Assembly (NCBI RefSeq): GCF_001263205.1 | Contig: NZ_CP012333.1 | Coordinates: forward strand, 1,364,001-1,428,000 | Source of the DNA: Labilithrix luteola | Lineage (GTDB): Bacteria; Myxococcota_A; Polyangia; Polyangiales; Polyangiaceae | DNA: 64,000 nt | Direction of reading: 5' to 3' | Part shown: positions 31,870 through 39,899 of the stretch, piece by piece | How the letters are laid out: the number at the start of each line of letters is the position of its first letter | Position numbering within the stretch: position 1 is the stretch's first letter | Program-made: the position numbers and the translations under genes | Notes under the pieces: generated by a model | Seen by the model: the letters and a program-made list of their open reading frames with translations, nothing else | The model's database searches: none | What the model was told of the DNA's origin: nothing

Positions 31870-33219
31870 ATGGGTCTCTCGATTGGCGGAGTGGCGTCGG
31901 GTATCGACACGCAGAGCATCATCAACACGTTGATGAGCGTGGCGCAGCAGCCCGTCACCGATCTGACGAACAAGAAGTCACTCGTCGACAGCGCCTCGCA
32001 GACGATCTCGACGTTCTCGTCGAAGCTCTCGGCGCTGAAGAATGCGGCCCTCGCGCTCTCCACCACCGTCGGATTCGCCTCGTACTCGGCCACCTCCAGC
32101 GACGCATCCATCGTTGCTTCCGTTTCCGGTTCCTCCAGCGTCGGCACCTACGCCGTCGAAGTCTCGCAGCTCGCGAAAGCCCAGAAATCGCGGTCCACGG
32201 CGTTCGCGACGTCCAGCGATTCGCTCGGGATGACCGGCCCGCTCACCATCACCGATGGCCGCGGCAAGTCCTTCGATGTCGACATCCAGGCGAACGACTC
32301 GCTGTCGAGCATTGCCTCCAAGATTTCTTCGAGCGGAGCGCGCGTCTCCGCCTCGGTGCTGAGCGACGGCACCGGCTACCGCCTCCTCGTCCAGGGTCTG
32401 GATACTGGCGCGTCGAACGCTTTCACGGTGAGTCAGAGCGGCAACGTCGCCCTCGGCTTCGATGCCCCCACCTCGGTCTACGACGCGGCGCAGGATGCCA
32501 AGTTCACCGTCGACAAGATGGAGCTCACCAGCAAGACGAACCAGGTAACGGGCGTCATTCCGGGGGTGAAGCTCGCGCTCACGAAGGTGACGACGGGCCC
32601 GGTCACCGTGGGCGTGTCGGGCGACAGCTCCTCGGTCAAACAGAAGATCACGGCGTTCGTGAACGCCTACAACGACGTCATCAACAGCGGCCACGCCGCC
32701 GCTGGTTTCGGCACCGCCAAAGCCAACAACAGCGTTCTCGCCGGAGACAACTCGATCCGAACGGCGCTCCACAAGCTCGGCGGCATCGTGGGCGGGCTCG
32801 TCCCCGGCGCGACCGGGTCCTACCGCACGCTCGGCGCCGCGGGCGTCGCCCTCACGAAAGACGGCACGCTCTCGTTCGACGCCACGAAGTTCGACGCCGC
32901 CCTCGCCGCGGATCCGACCACCGTCTCGCGCCTCTTCGTCACCGACGCCGGCACCGGCGCGACGGGCCTCATGAAGACCATCATGGACTCGGTGACGAGC
33001 CTCGTCACGGGTTCGAAGTCGCCGATTCAGGCCCGCATCGACTCGCTCTCGGCCCAGAGCAAGCGCCTCGACGACTCGAAGACGGCGCTCCAAGATCGCC
33101 TCGACAAGTACCAGGAGCAGCTCAAGAAGCAGTTCGCCGCCATGGACGCGGCGGTCGGCAAGTACCAGCAGATGCAGAGCGCCCTCACGGCGAGCCTCTC
33201 GAGCGGGAGCAGCAAATGA
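31870..33219 (+). CDS. fliD: Flagellar filament cap protein FliD
   Basis: 449 residues. The N-terminus SIGGVASGIDTQSIINTLMS is the classic FliD signature, followed by coiled-coil and the FliD_N domain (QTISTFSSKLSALKNAAL). The C-terminal FliD_C domain includes VNAYNDVINSG and ends with a long helix (RLDDSKTALQDRLDKYQEQL, KKQFAAMDAAVGKYQQMQS). It caps the filament tip and folds incoming flagellin. The fliS start codon overlaps its stop by 4 bases. Confidence 0.95.
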   Translation: MGLSIGGVASGIDTQSIINTLMSVAQQPVTDLTNKKSLVDSASQTISTFSSKLSALKNAALALSTTVGFASYSATSSDASIVASVSGSSSVGTYAVEVSQLAKAQKSRSTAFATSSDSLGMTGPLTITDGRGKSFDVDIQANDSLSSIASKISSSGARVSASVLSDGTGYRLLVQGLDTGASNAFTVSQSGNVALGFDAPTSVYDAAQDAKFTVDKMELTSKTNQVTGVIPGVKLALTKVTTGPVTVGVSGDSSSVKQKITAFVNAYNDVINSGHAAAGFGTAKANNSVLAGDNSIRTALHKLGGIVGGLVPGATGSYRTLGAAGVALTKDGTLSFDATKFDAALAADPTTVSRLFVTDAGTGATGLMKTIMDSVTSLVTGSKSPIQARIDSLSAQSKRLDDSKTALQDRLDKYQEQLKKQFAAMDAAVGKYQQMQSALTASLSSGSSK

Positions 33220-33584
33220 GCGTCGCTGCGAAGTACCAGAAGGTCCAGGTCGCGACCTGCTCGCCCGCCCAGCTGGTGGTGATGCTCTACGACGGCATCA
33301 TCCGCTTCGCGACCGAAGCCGTGAACGCCATGGAGAGGAAGGATCGCGCGCGCGCCGGCGACCGAATCGGGCGCGCCCACGCCATTCTCGAAGAGCTCCT
33401 GGCAACGCTCGATCCCAGCCAGTCCCCCGAGCTGTGTGAGAACCTGTCGGGCCTGTACGCCTTCTGTATGCACCGTCTTTTGACGGCCAACCTCGAGCAG
33501 AACCGGGAGGCCATTGCCGAGGTGATCGCGCTCGTCCGCCCCTTGCGCGAAGCCTTCGCGGAAATCGCCGCCAAGGCTGCTTAA
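33216..33584 (+). CDS. fliS: Flagellin chaperone FliS
   Basis: 122 residues, a four-helix bundle. The signature YQKVQVATCSPAQLVVMLYD and GIIRFATEAVNAMERKD match FliS, with LSGLYAFCMHRLLTANLEQN later. FliS binds the flagellin C-terminus, keeps it unfolded in the cytosol and delivers it to FlhA. The start (ATGA) overlaps the fliD stop. Confidence 0.95.
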   Translation: MSVAAKYQKVQVATCSPAQLVVMLYDGIIRFATEAVNAMERKDRARAGDRIGRAHAILEELLATLDPSQSPELCENLSGLYAFCMHRLLTANLEQNREAIAEVIALVRPLREAFAEIAAKAA

Positions 33585-33657
33585 TCGCCCCTGTCGAAAG
33601 CCGTACTTCAGAGTGCAGGCGCGCACGCAGCCGCCTCAGGAGGGCTTGTTCGACCCC

Positions 33658-34800
33658 ATGTTGTCTTCTGATTTTTCGAGCGATGGCACGAGCACCGTCC
33701 GCAAGACGAGCCGAGGGCCCCTCGTCACCGCGCATCCGGCGATGCGTGAGGTGCTCGCATTGCTCGATCGCGTCGCCCCCTCGAGCTGCACGGTCCTCGT
33801 CACCGGTGAAAGCGGAACGGGCAAGGAGCTGGCCATCGCGGCGCTCCACGACGCGAGCCCGCGTGCAAACGCTCCGCTGATTGCCGTCAATTGCGGTGCG
33901 ATCCCCGAGAACCTCGTCGAGAGTGAGCTCTTCGGCCACGCGAAGGGCGCCTTCACCGGCGCCGTGAACGCGCGCCAGGGCTTCGTGGCGGCGGCCGAAG
34001 GCGGCACGCTGTTCCTCGACGAGATCGGTGAGCTGTCGCCCGCCGTGCAGGTCAAGCTGCTGCGCCTGCTCCAGCGCCGTGAGTACACGCCCGTCGGCGA
34101 GACGCGCGTGATTCGTTCGAACGTGCGCATCGTCGCCGCGACGAATCGCGATCTCGCACGCGAGGTCGAAGAAGGCCGCTTCCGCGAAGACCTCTATTAC
34201 CGGCTCAACGTCATCCACGTGCAGCTGCCGGCGCTTCGCGATCGTCGCGAGGACATTCCGCACCTCGCTGCGCTGTTCCTCGACGCAGCGGCCGAGCGCG
34301 CGCACCGTCCCGAGATCCAGGGCTTCTCGCCCGAGGCGATGGATCGGCTGCTCTCCAACGACTGGCCAGGCAACATCCGCGACCTCGAGAACGCCGTCGA
34401 GCGCGCCGTTCTTCTCTCGCCGGCCGCGATCGTTCCGGCCGAGTGCATTCCGATCCGCCGCCGTGCGCGCGCCGTGGTCGTGACCACCGAGGCCCCCGCG
34501 CCGCTCACCTCGATGGTGGTGCCCGCCATGATGCCCGCGAGCATGATCGCGCCGCCGCCTCCCGCCGTGACGGAGACGCCGTCCAACGTCGTGTCGATGG
34601 CCCCGCCTTCCGCCCCGAACGAAGGCATCATCGATCTGCGCGCCGCGGTCGAGGCGTACGAGAACAACCTGATCAAAAAGGCACTCGCGCGCGCCGGCAA
34701 CAACAAGAGCCGCGCGGCCCAACTCCTCGGACTGCAGCGGACCACGCTCGTCGAGATGATCAAACGCAAGCGCATCGAGCCACTCGATCGCGCCGCCTGA
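33658..34800 (+). CDS. Sigma-54-dependent transcriptional activator (FlrA/FleQ-like, no receiver domain)
   Basis: 380 residues from the ATG at 33658; GTG 33613 and TTG 33646 are alternative starts. The AAA+ domain is complete: Walker A GESGTGKE (~50-57), the sigma-54 loop GAFTGA (~97), Walker B TLFLDEIGEL, ATNRDLAREVEEGRFREDLY, and the arginine-finger region WPGNIRDLENAVERAV. After a Pro/Ala linker (~285-325) a Fis-type HTH (LIKKALARAGNNKSRAAQLL, GLQRTTLVEMIKRKRIE) ends the protein. The absence of a receiver or GAF domain resembles short master activators that act without phosphorylation. Its location right after fliS and the sigma-54-like promoter before fliG suggest it controls this locus. 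Confidence 0.9.
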   Translation: MLSSDFSSDGTSTVRKTSRGPLVTAHPAMREVLALLDRVAPSSCTVLVTGESGTGKELAIAALHDASPRANAPLIAVNCGAIPENLVESELFGHAKGAFTGAVNARQGFVAAAEGGTLFLDEIGELSPAVQVKLLRLLQRREYTPVGETRVIRSNVRIVAATNRDLAREVEEGRFREDLYYRLNVIHVQLPALRDRREDIPHLAALFLDAAAERAHRPEIQGFSPEAMDRLLSNDWPGNIRDLENAVERAVLLSPAAIVPAECIPIRRRARAVVVTTEAPAPLTSMVVPAMMPASMIAPPPPAVTETPSNVVSMAPPSAPNEGIIDLRAAVEAYENNLIKKALARAGNNKSRAAQLLGLQRTTLVEMIKRKRIEPLDRAA

Positions 34801-34902
34801 GGAGCAGGCAGCGTTTCCTCAAATCTCTCAAGCGATCGTCATCTTCGCCGTTCCGACCCTTTGTCAGCCGCGCAAAGGCAGCGCGGTTTGGCGGAGGGAT
34901 CG

Positions 34903-35856
34903 ATGTCCGCTGAGCACGCTCGTCCACCTCTTTCTCTACCCGAGCCTTTGGCGGCCGCCGTGCGTGCGTCGCACGAGGGCCAGACCGTGACTCGCCCACG
35001 TGAGGTGGTCGCGACGGAGCGATTGCTCAAACGAGCTCTCGGTCCGGTGGCTCGCGAGATGCGCGCGCGACGGCTCGACCTGGTCTGCGAGGTTCTCCCC
35101 ACCGTCGGCGATTACGTCCTCGGCGAAACTCGCTGGCTCGTCGAGATCGTCGCCGGAGCTGCCCGCAGCGCTGCTGCGCAGGCGACATGCGGTGAAGTCG
35201 TGATTCGTCTCGCGCGCCAGTGCGCCGGGTTCGATGCGAGCGACATCGTGCTCCTCACGGTCGTCGTACGCACCGCGACCAGCATCGAAGAGACGCTGCA
35301 TCTCGAGCTCGCGCTCCCGGCGTGCGCCGACGAAGACGACGAGCTCCTCGCGCTGTCGAACGGCGCACGCATGCTGCTCGTCACGCCGAGCGCTCAGGGC
35401 GCGCGCATCCATAGCAACGCCATGACCCGCTTCGGCATCGAGTCCGCCACGGCGTGCGACGGAGCCGACGCTCGCGACCGCCTGCGCGAGGCGAATCGCT
35501 CGGGCAAGAGCTTCGACGTCGTCGTCATCGACGAGCGCCTCGAAGGCGAGGTCCTGCCGCTCGTGCAGGCCATTCGTACGGATCCCTCGCTCGGCCGCGC
35601 GAAGAGCGTGGTCACCAGCGCGGGAGCCCCCGAAGAGGCGGTGTCGACGCTTGCCAAAGCCGGCGCGGCCACGATGGAGAAGCCGGTCTTGCCGAGCGAG
35701 CTTCGCGAGGCGGTCGTCGCCCTTCGTCACGACTGCCGCGTCGATCGACGCAAAGGAACGGTCGACGCTTCGAAGATCGCCGCAGCGCTACTTCCTCCGC
35801 CGCAGCGGGTCACTTCGAAGTCGGGCACCTACCGCGTCGCCCTGCGGAAGGTCTGA
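34903..35856 (+). CDS. Two-component-like protein: degenerate HATPase-like N-terminus plus receiver domain
   Basis: 317 residues; the ATG at 34903 has GGAGGG just upstream. Residues ~60-145 resemble an HATPase fold without its N/G boxes (ETRWLVEIVAGAARSAAAQA, TCGEVVIRLARQ, DIVLLTVVVRTA). Residues ~155-285 look like a response regulator receiver: LLVTPSAQGARIHSNAMTRF, FDVVVIDERLEGEVLPLVQA, SVVTSAGAPEEAVSTLAKAG and EKPVLPSELREAVVALRHD, with Asp in VVVID as probable phosphorylation site and Lys in EKP. No DNA-binding or output domain is visible. Function unknown; its position after the activator suggests a link to flagellar control. Confidence 0.7.
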   Translation: MSAEHARPPLSLPEPLAAAVRASHEGQTVTRPREVVATERLLKRALGPVAREMRARRLDLVCEVLPTVGDYVLGETRWLVEIVAGAARSAAAQATCGEVVIRLARQCAGFDASDIVLLTVVVRTATSIEETLHLELALPACADEDDELLALSNGARMLLVTPSAQGARIHSNAMTRFGIESATACDGADARDRLREANRSGKSFDVVVIDERLEGEVLPLVQAIRTDPSLGRAKSVVTSAGAPEEAVSTLAKAGAATMEKPVLPSELREAVVALRHDCRVDRRKGTVDASKIAAALLPPPQRVTSKSGTYRVALRKV

Positions 35857-35863
35857 GGTCCGC

Positions 35864-37426
35864 TCAGCCCTCGCCCTCCTCGACGGAGGGGACGAGGGCT
35901 GGAAGCGCCATCGGCTTGGGAGCTCCGCTGTCCCAGCTGCAGAACTGGGCTTCGGCGCCGTCCTCGCCCACGCGAATCACGAGGTGCGTACGCGCGGCAG
36001 GCAGCGAGGACTCGTCGTCTTCGGCCCACGAGCCCACGTTCACGTAGGTCGCCTGGCCCGCCGGAACGGCAACGGGCACGTGCGTATGGCCCATGACGAC
36101 GAACGCCGCAGGGAACAGGCGAGCGAGCTGCGTGGCGCGCTCGACCAAGACGTCCGCGGGATCGATGACTCGCTGGGAAGCGAGGTACCGGTGCAGGAGC
36201 GACCACGCGAGAAGCACACCCGCCGCGCCCCACACGAAGTGACCTCGAAACGCGCTGACGATGCCGAGCACCGTGAGCGACAACGTCGCCAGCAGCGCCA
36301 GTGCGAGCCGATCGAGCAGAACACTCGCGAGAATGCCTCGAATCGACGACGTGATGGGCGGCACCTGCAGAGAGAGCAGCGCACGCAGGCGATCCTTGCC
36401 GATGCGCGTTGCCTCGGCGAGCTTGGCGACACGCTGCTCGTGCTCGTGGCGTAGGGCGCGCGCGGCATCGGACACGTAGACGCGGCGAAGGCGGAAGAGC
36501 TCGACCACCGCGGACGCGAAGCACTGCGCGAGCCGGAACATCCCCGTGAGACCAAGCCGCAGGCCGAACGTCACGTAGTGCACGATGCCCACCGACTCGT
36601 GTCCGTGCTCCTTCATTCCATTCGTGCGACGCACGACGAAGCGAAGAAGCGTGTCGGAGAAGCCGCGGGCTACGCGTCGCGGGTCGAGCGGCGAGAGTGG
36701 CGTCATCACCGTGTCGGTCGCGCAGAACGGATCGTACTGGTGACCGTGTTCGATGTAGGCAACGCCGTCGCGGTAGAAGAACCACGGATTGAATTCGATG
36801 CGGGCGAGGAAGGCCGCGCGATCGAGCGGTAACTCCTCCCCCGACGTCTCGAGCGCGAGCCTCAGGAGAATCTGGCGGAAGTCGTCCTGCACGCCGTCCC
36901 AGTAAAACTCGATGTCGTGGTTGCCGTGGACGAGCGATAGCGCGTGACCGTCCGCGACGAACGAGGCGAGCGCGCCGAACACGTCGGCATGACGCTCGGC
37001 GACGCGCTTCAACTTGAGACGCGCATGGTCGGCCGCATTGCCGAGTCCGTGCTCGAGCTCTTCCTCGGTCGGCGGAGTCTCCAAGCCGGGGCTGGGCACG
37101 GAAGGGATCGTCATGCCGATGAAGTCGATGAAGTCCCCGGCGATGACGATGCGCCAGCGCGCCCCGCGCGGCGGCTGCGTGCGATAGTGCGCCAAGAGCT
37201 CGACGAGGTCGCGATCGATCGCTTGCGACCGGCGCGCCTTGTTGGCGGCGCCGTCGAGGATATCGCTTCCCAGGTGCACGTCCGAGAAGACGAGCAGGCT
37301 CTCGAGTTCGGAACCGTTCGAAGAGCGAACGGATGCCGAGCCGGTCGATTGACGGCTCGAAGAGCGGGTCGAAGAGCGGGTCGAAGAGCGGGTCGAAGAA
37401 AAGGCGCGCACGGAACTCACTCCCAT
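35864..37426 (-). CDS. Membrane-associated calcineurin-like metallophosphoesterase
   Basis: 520 residues from the ATG at 37426. Metal-binding motifs of the calcineurin-like phosphoesterase superfamily are complete: FSDVHLGS (DxH, ~residue 50), AGDFIDFIG (GDxxD), LVHGNHDIEF (GNHD), a lone EHGHQYDPF His, and VMGHTHVPV (GHxH, ~450). Two or three hydrophobic helices lie between the fourth and fifth motifs (~385-430), an insertion not present in LpxH or simple phosphoesterases. The N-terminal ~25 residues are Ser/Thr/Arg repeats from a 12-base tandem repeat, so the true start might be further downstream. Substrate unknown; a lipid-linked pyrophosphate is possible. Convergent with the 34903 gene and divergent from the PpiC-type gene. 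Confidence 0.85.
   Translation of the reverse strand: MGVSSVRAFSSTRSSTRSSTRSSSRQSTGSASVRSSNGSELESLLVFSDVHLGSDILDGAANKARRSQAIDRDLVELLAHYRTQPPRGARWRIVIAGDFIDFIGMTIPSVPSPGLETPPTEEELEHGLGNAADHARLKLKRVAERHADVFGALASFVADGHALSLVHGNHDIEFYWDGVQDDFRQILLRLALETSGEELPLDRAAFLARIEFNPWFFYRDGVAYIEHGHQYDPFCATDTVMTPLSPLDPRRVARGFSDTLLRFVVRRTNGMKEHGHESVGIVHYVTFGLRLGLTGMFRLAQCFASAVVELFRLRRVYVSDAARALRHEHEQRVAKLAEATRIGKDRLRALLSLQVPPITSSIRGILASVLLDRLALALLATLSLTVLGIVSAFRGHFVWGAAGVLLAWSLLHRYLASQRVIDPADVLVERATQLARLFPAAFVVMGHTHVPVAVPAGQATYVNVGSWAEDDESSLPAARTHLVIRVGEDGAEAQFCSWDSGAPKPMALPALVPSVEEGEG
37357..37399. repeat. 12-base tandem repeat in the 5' end of the metallophosphoesterase gene
   Basis: Three full copies of TCGAAGAGCGGG (37357, 37369, 37381) plus a partial fourth copy to 37399 encode a Ser-Ser-Thr-Arg repeat near the N-terminus of the 35864 gene. 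Copy number change would keep the frame and only alter the length of the basic N-terminal tail. Confidence 0.85.
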
Positions 37427-37556
37427 CTTCAAGATGACGTCCCAAGCATGCCCAATGCCGTCACGCTTTGGTCATCACGAGCCGGACGGTCGTGACGAAA
37501 GGCTCACGTTGCACGACAGCCGCAGCGCTCCCGACCTCTGGTACAACGTCTGTCTG

Positions 37557-38159
37557 ATGAACCGCGCCGCCGCCCGCTTTTCCTCGCGTCTTTCCTCGCG
37601 TCAGGTCTTCCACGGCCTTCTGCGCCCGAGCCTCGTGATCGCCGTGGCAACGCTTTGCGCTGCAGGTTGCAACGACAAGTCGAGCTCCACGAGCACGGCG
37701 CCCAGCGCGAGCGCGGCGTCGAGCGTCACGGTTCCTGCCGTCACAGAACCGGCATCGAGTGCCAGCGCACCGACGACACCGAGTGCGACCGCATCCGCCG
37801 CGGACACGACGAATCACGCGCCGACGCCCGTGCCCGACGCGATCGCCGCGCAGCACGTGCTCGTCATCTACAAGGGCGCCAAGAATGCGCCGGCCACCGT
37901 CACTCGCTCGAAGGCCGACGCGAAGAAGCGCGCCGAGGAGGTGGTGTCCAAAGCCCGCAATGGAGCGGACTTCACGCAGCTCGTCGCCGAGTACTCCGAC
38001 GACGCATCGACGAAGGACCGCCTCGGCAACCTCGGGAAGTTCACGCGCGACAAGATGGTGAAGCCGTTCAGCGACGCCGCGTTCACCTTGAACGTCGGCG
38101 AAGTGAGCGGGGTCGTCGAGACCCCGTTCGGCTTCCACGTCATCAAGCGCAACCAGTAG
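37557..38159 (+). CDS. Lipoprotein peptidyl-prolyl isomerase, PpiC/parvulin-type
   Basis: 200 residues from the ATG at 37557. A leader (LVIAVATLCAAGC) with lipobox is followed by a ~60-residue Ser/Ala/Thr linker, then a parvulin domain: IAAQHVLVIYKGA, KKRAEEVVSKARNGADFTQL, AEYSDDASTKDRLGNLGKFT, MVKPFSDAAFTLNVGEVSGV and ETPFGFHVIKRN. All are standard positions of the PpiC/rotamase signature. Located at the cell envelope, it would help fold secreted proteins. Divergent from the metallophosphoesterase gene and convergent with the S1-domain gene. Confidence 0.92.
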   Translation: MNRAAARFSSRLSSRQVFHGLLRPSLVIAVATLCAAGCNDKSSSTSTAPSASAASSVTVPAVTEPASSASAPTTPSATASAADTTNHAPTPVPDAIAAQHVLVIYKGAKNAPATVTRSKADAKKRAEEVVSKARNGADFTQLVAEYSDDASTKDRLGNLGKFTRDKMVKPFSDAAFTLNVGEVSGVVETPFGFHVIKRNQ

Positions 38160-38207
38160 CCCGAGCGCGGCGCGGCGCCCGGGCAGACGGGTTGCTCGGT
38201 CAGCAGC

Positions 38208-39656
38208 TCAGAGCTTGCGGCCCTTGAGGAGGTCGGCGAACGTTCCGAGCGACGCCGGAGCGCCCGCGCGGCCTCGTGCGGCCTCGAAGTCGGCGCGCTC
38301 CTCGGCATCCTTCGCGCCCTTGATCGAGAGGCGCAGGCGGCCCTCGCCCGTCTCGAGCACCTTGGCGGTGACCTTGGTGCCTTCGGGGAAGGACTTGCGG
38401 AGATCGGTGCCGCGCGGAACGCCCACTTCGGCGTTCGGCACGAGGCCACGGCCGGCGCGGCCCTTCGTTCCGTCGACCTGGACGAAGAGGCCGTAGGTCT
38501 CGATGCGCTCGACGACGCCGCTGACGACCGCGCCCACCTTCACCGCCACGGCGGTGGCGACGGCGGTGCCGACCTCGGCGCCTTCCGGCGCGGGCACGAG
38601 CGAGATCTTGCGCGTCGCGCGGTCGATCTTCTTCACGACGACGCGAATCTCTTCGCCATCGCCGACCTTGGCGCCGCGAGCGAGCTCGGACACGTGGAGC
38701 AGGCCCTCGACAGCCGGGGCGAGACGCACGAACACGCCGAACTCGGTGCTGCGCGTGGCGGTACCGGCGATGACGCGCCCCTCGACGATCGAGAGCTCGG
38801 CCCACGGATCCGCGGTGAGCGCCTTGAGCGAGAGCGTGATCTTCTTGGTGGAGCCGCCGGGGCGGGTGGGCTCGACGTCCTTGATCTCGCGAACCTGGAC
38901 TTCGACCGTGTCGCCGGCCTTGAGGGCGTCGGCCACGTTGACGCTGCGGTCGTGGGCGATCTCCGAGCGCGGAATCATGCCTTCGACGCCGCCGAGGTCG
39001 ACGAACGCGCCGAAGTCACGCACGCTCGCGACCGTGCCGGTGAGCACGGCGCCCGGAACGATGTCGGTCATCGCGCGTGCGACGGTCTCGCTCGCTTCCT
39101 GCTTCTGCAAGGCGCGACGCGAGAGGACGACGTTCTTGCCGCCGTCGCGGATGTCGGTGACGAGGAAGCGAAGCGACTGGCCGATGAGGGCCTTCGCGTC
39201 GGCGTCTTCGATGCGCTTCGAGTCGACCTGCGACATCGGGCAGAACGCACGCGTGCCGCCGAGCTCGACCTCGAGACCGCCCTTGTTGACGCCCGTGACC
39301 TTGCCTTCGACGCCGAGGCCCGCGGCCTTCGCCTGCTCGAGAGCGGCGATGCTTCCGGGCTTGCCCATCGAGCGACCGAGGCGGATGTGGCCGCGGCTCT
39401 CGTCGACTTCGACGACGTTTGCCGTGATTTTGTCACCCTCTTTGACCGTGAGCTCGCCATCCTCGGCGCGGAGCTCCTCGGCTTCGAGGAAGGCCTGGAT
39501 GCGCCCTTCGAGCTCGACGAAGACGGTGTCACGACCGAGCTGAACCACGACGCCGTTCACGCGTTCACCCACGCGCGGGGTGCGCCGCTTCTTGGCAGGA
39601 GCGGCGGCTTCACGTTCGAACATGGCAGCAAAAGAGTCGTCTTTTTCGATGGTCAT
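38208..39656 (-). CDS. RNA-binding protein with five S1 domains (ribosomal protein S1-like)
   Basis: 482 residues. Five S1 modules start at about residues 29 (VGERVNGVVVQLGRDTVFVE), 114 (VEGKVTGVNKGGLEVELGG), 204 (LTGTVASVRDFGAFVDLGGV), 292 (IAGTATRSTEFGVFVRLAPA) and 378 (VVSGVVERIETYGLFVQVDG). The set is fewer than the six of enteric S1 and not adjacent to cmk/ihfB, so it may be a paralogue rather than the essential S1. It probably binds mRNA in translation or RNA turnover. Cytosolic, no other domain. A ~240-base gap upstream (39657-39899) shows no gene. Confidence 0.85.
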   Translation of the reverse strand: MTIEKDDSFAAMFEREAAAPAKKRRTPRVGERVNGVVVQLGRDTVFVELEGRIQAFLEAEELRAEDGELTVKEGDKITANVVEVDESRGHIRLGRSMGKPGSIAALEQAKAAGLGVEGKVTGVNKGGLEVELGGTRAFCPMSQVDSKRIEDADAKALIGQSLRFLVTDIRDGGKNVVLSRRALQKQEASETVARAMTDIVPGAVLTGTVASVRDFGAFVDLGGVEGMIPRSEIAHDRSVNVADALKAGDTVEVQVREIKDVEPTRPGGSTKKITLSLKALTADPWAELSIVEGRVIAGTATRSTEFGVFVRLAPAVEGLLHVSELARGAKVGDGEEIRVVVKKIDRATRKISLVPAPEGAEVGTAVATAVAVKVGAVVSGVVERIETYGLFVQVDGTKGRAGRGLVPNAEVGVPRGTDLRKSFPEGTKVTAKVLETGEGRLRLSIKGAKDAEERADFEAARGRAGAPASLGTFADLLKGRKL

Positions 39657-39899
39657 GACCGGCCCGCCCTCCTTAGCACGGGTCCAAAGGGTTCGTCGTA
39701 TGCCGCCGTCGCCAAAGAGGCGAGACGGAGACGGGAGCGTTCCGTAAGCCGTCCTTCACGCCGTCGTCACGCCATTGCCAGCTCGGCCGATCGGCACAGG
39801 CTGTGCTCAGAAGGTGTGCGTGCACCCCCGACAAGGCTCTCCGTCTGTTGGCGCATTCGGTAAAATCAGGCTCGGCGCGAATTCTGGGGGACCGAACCC

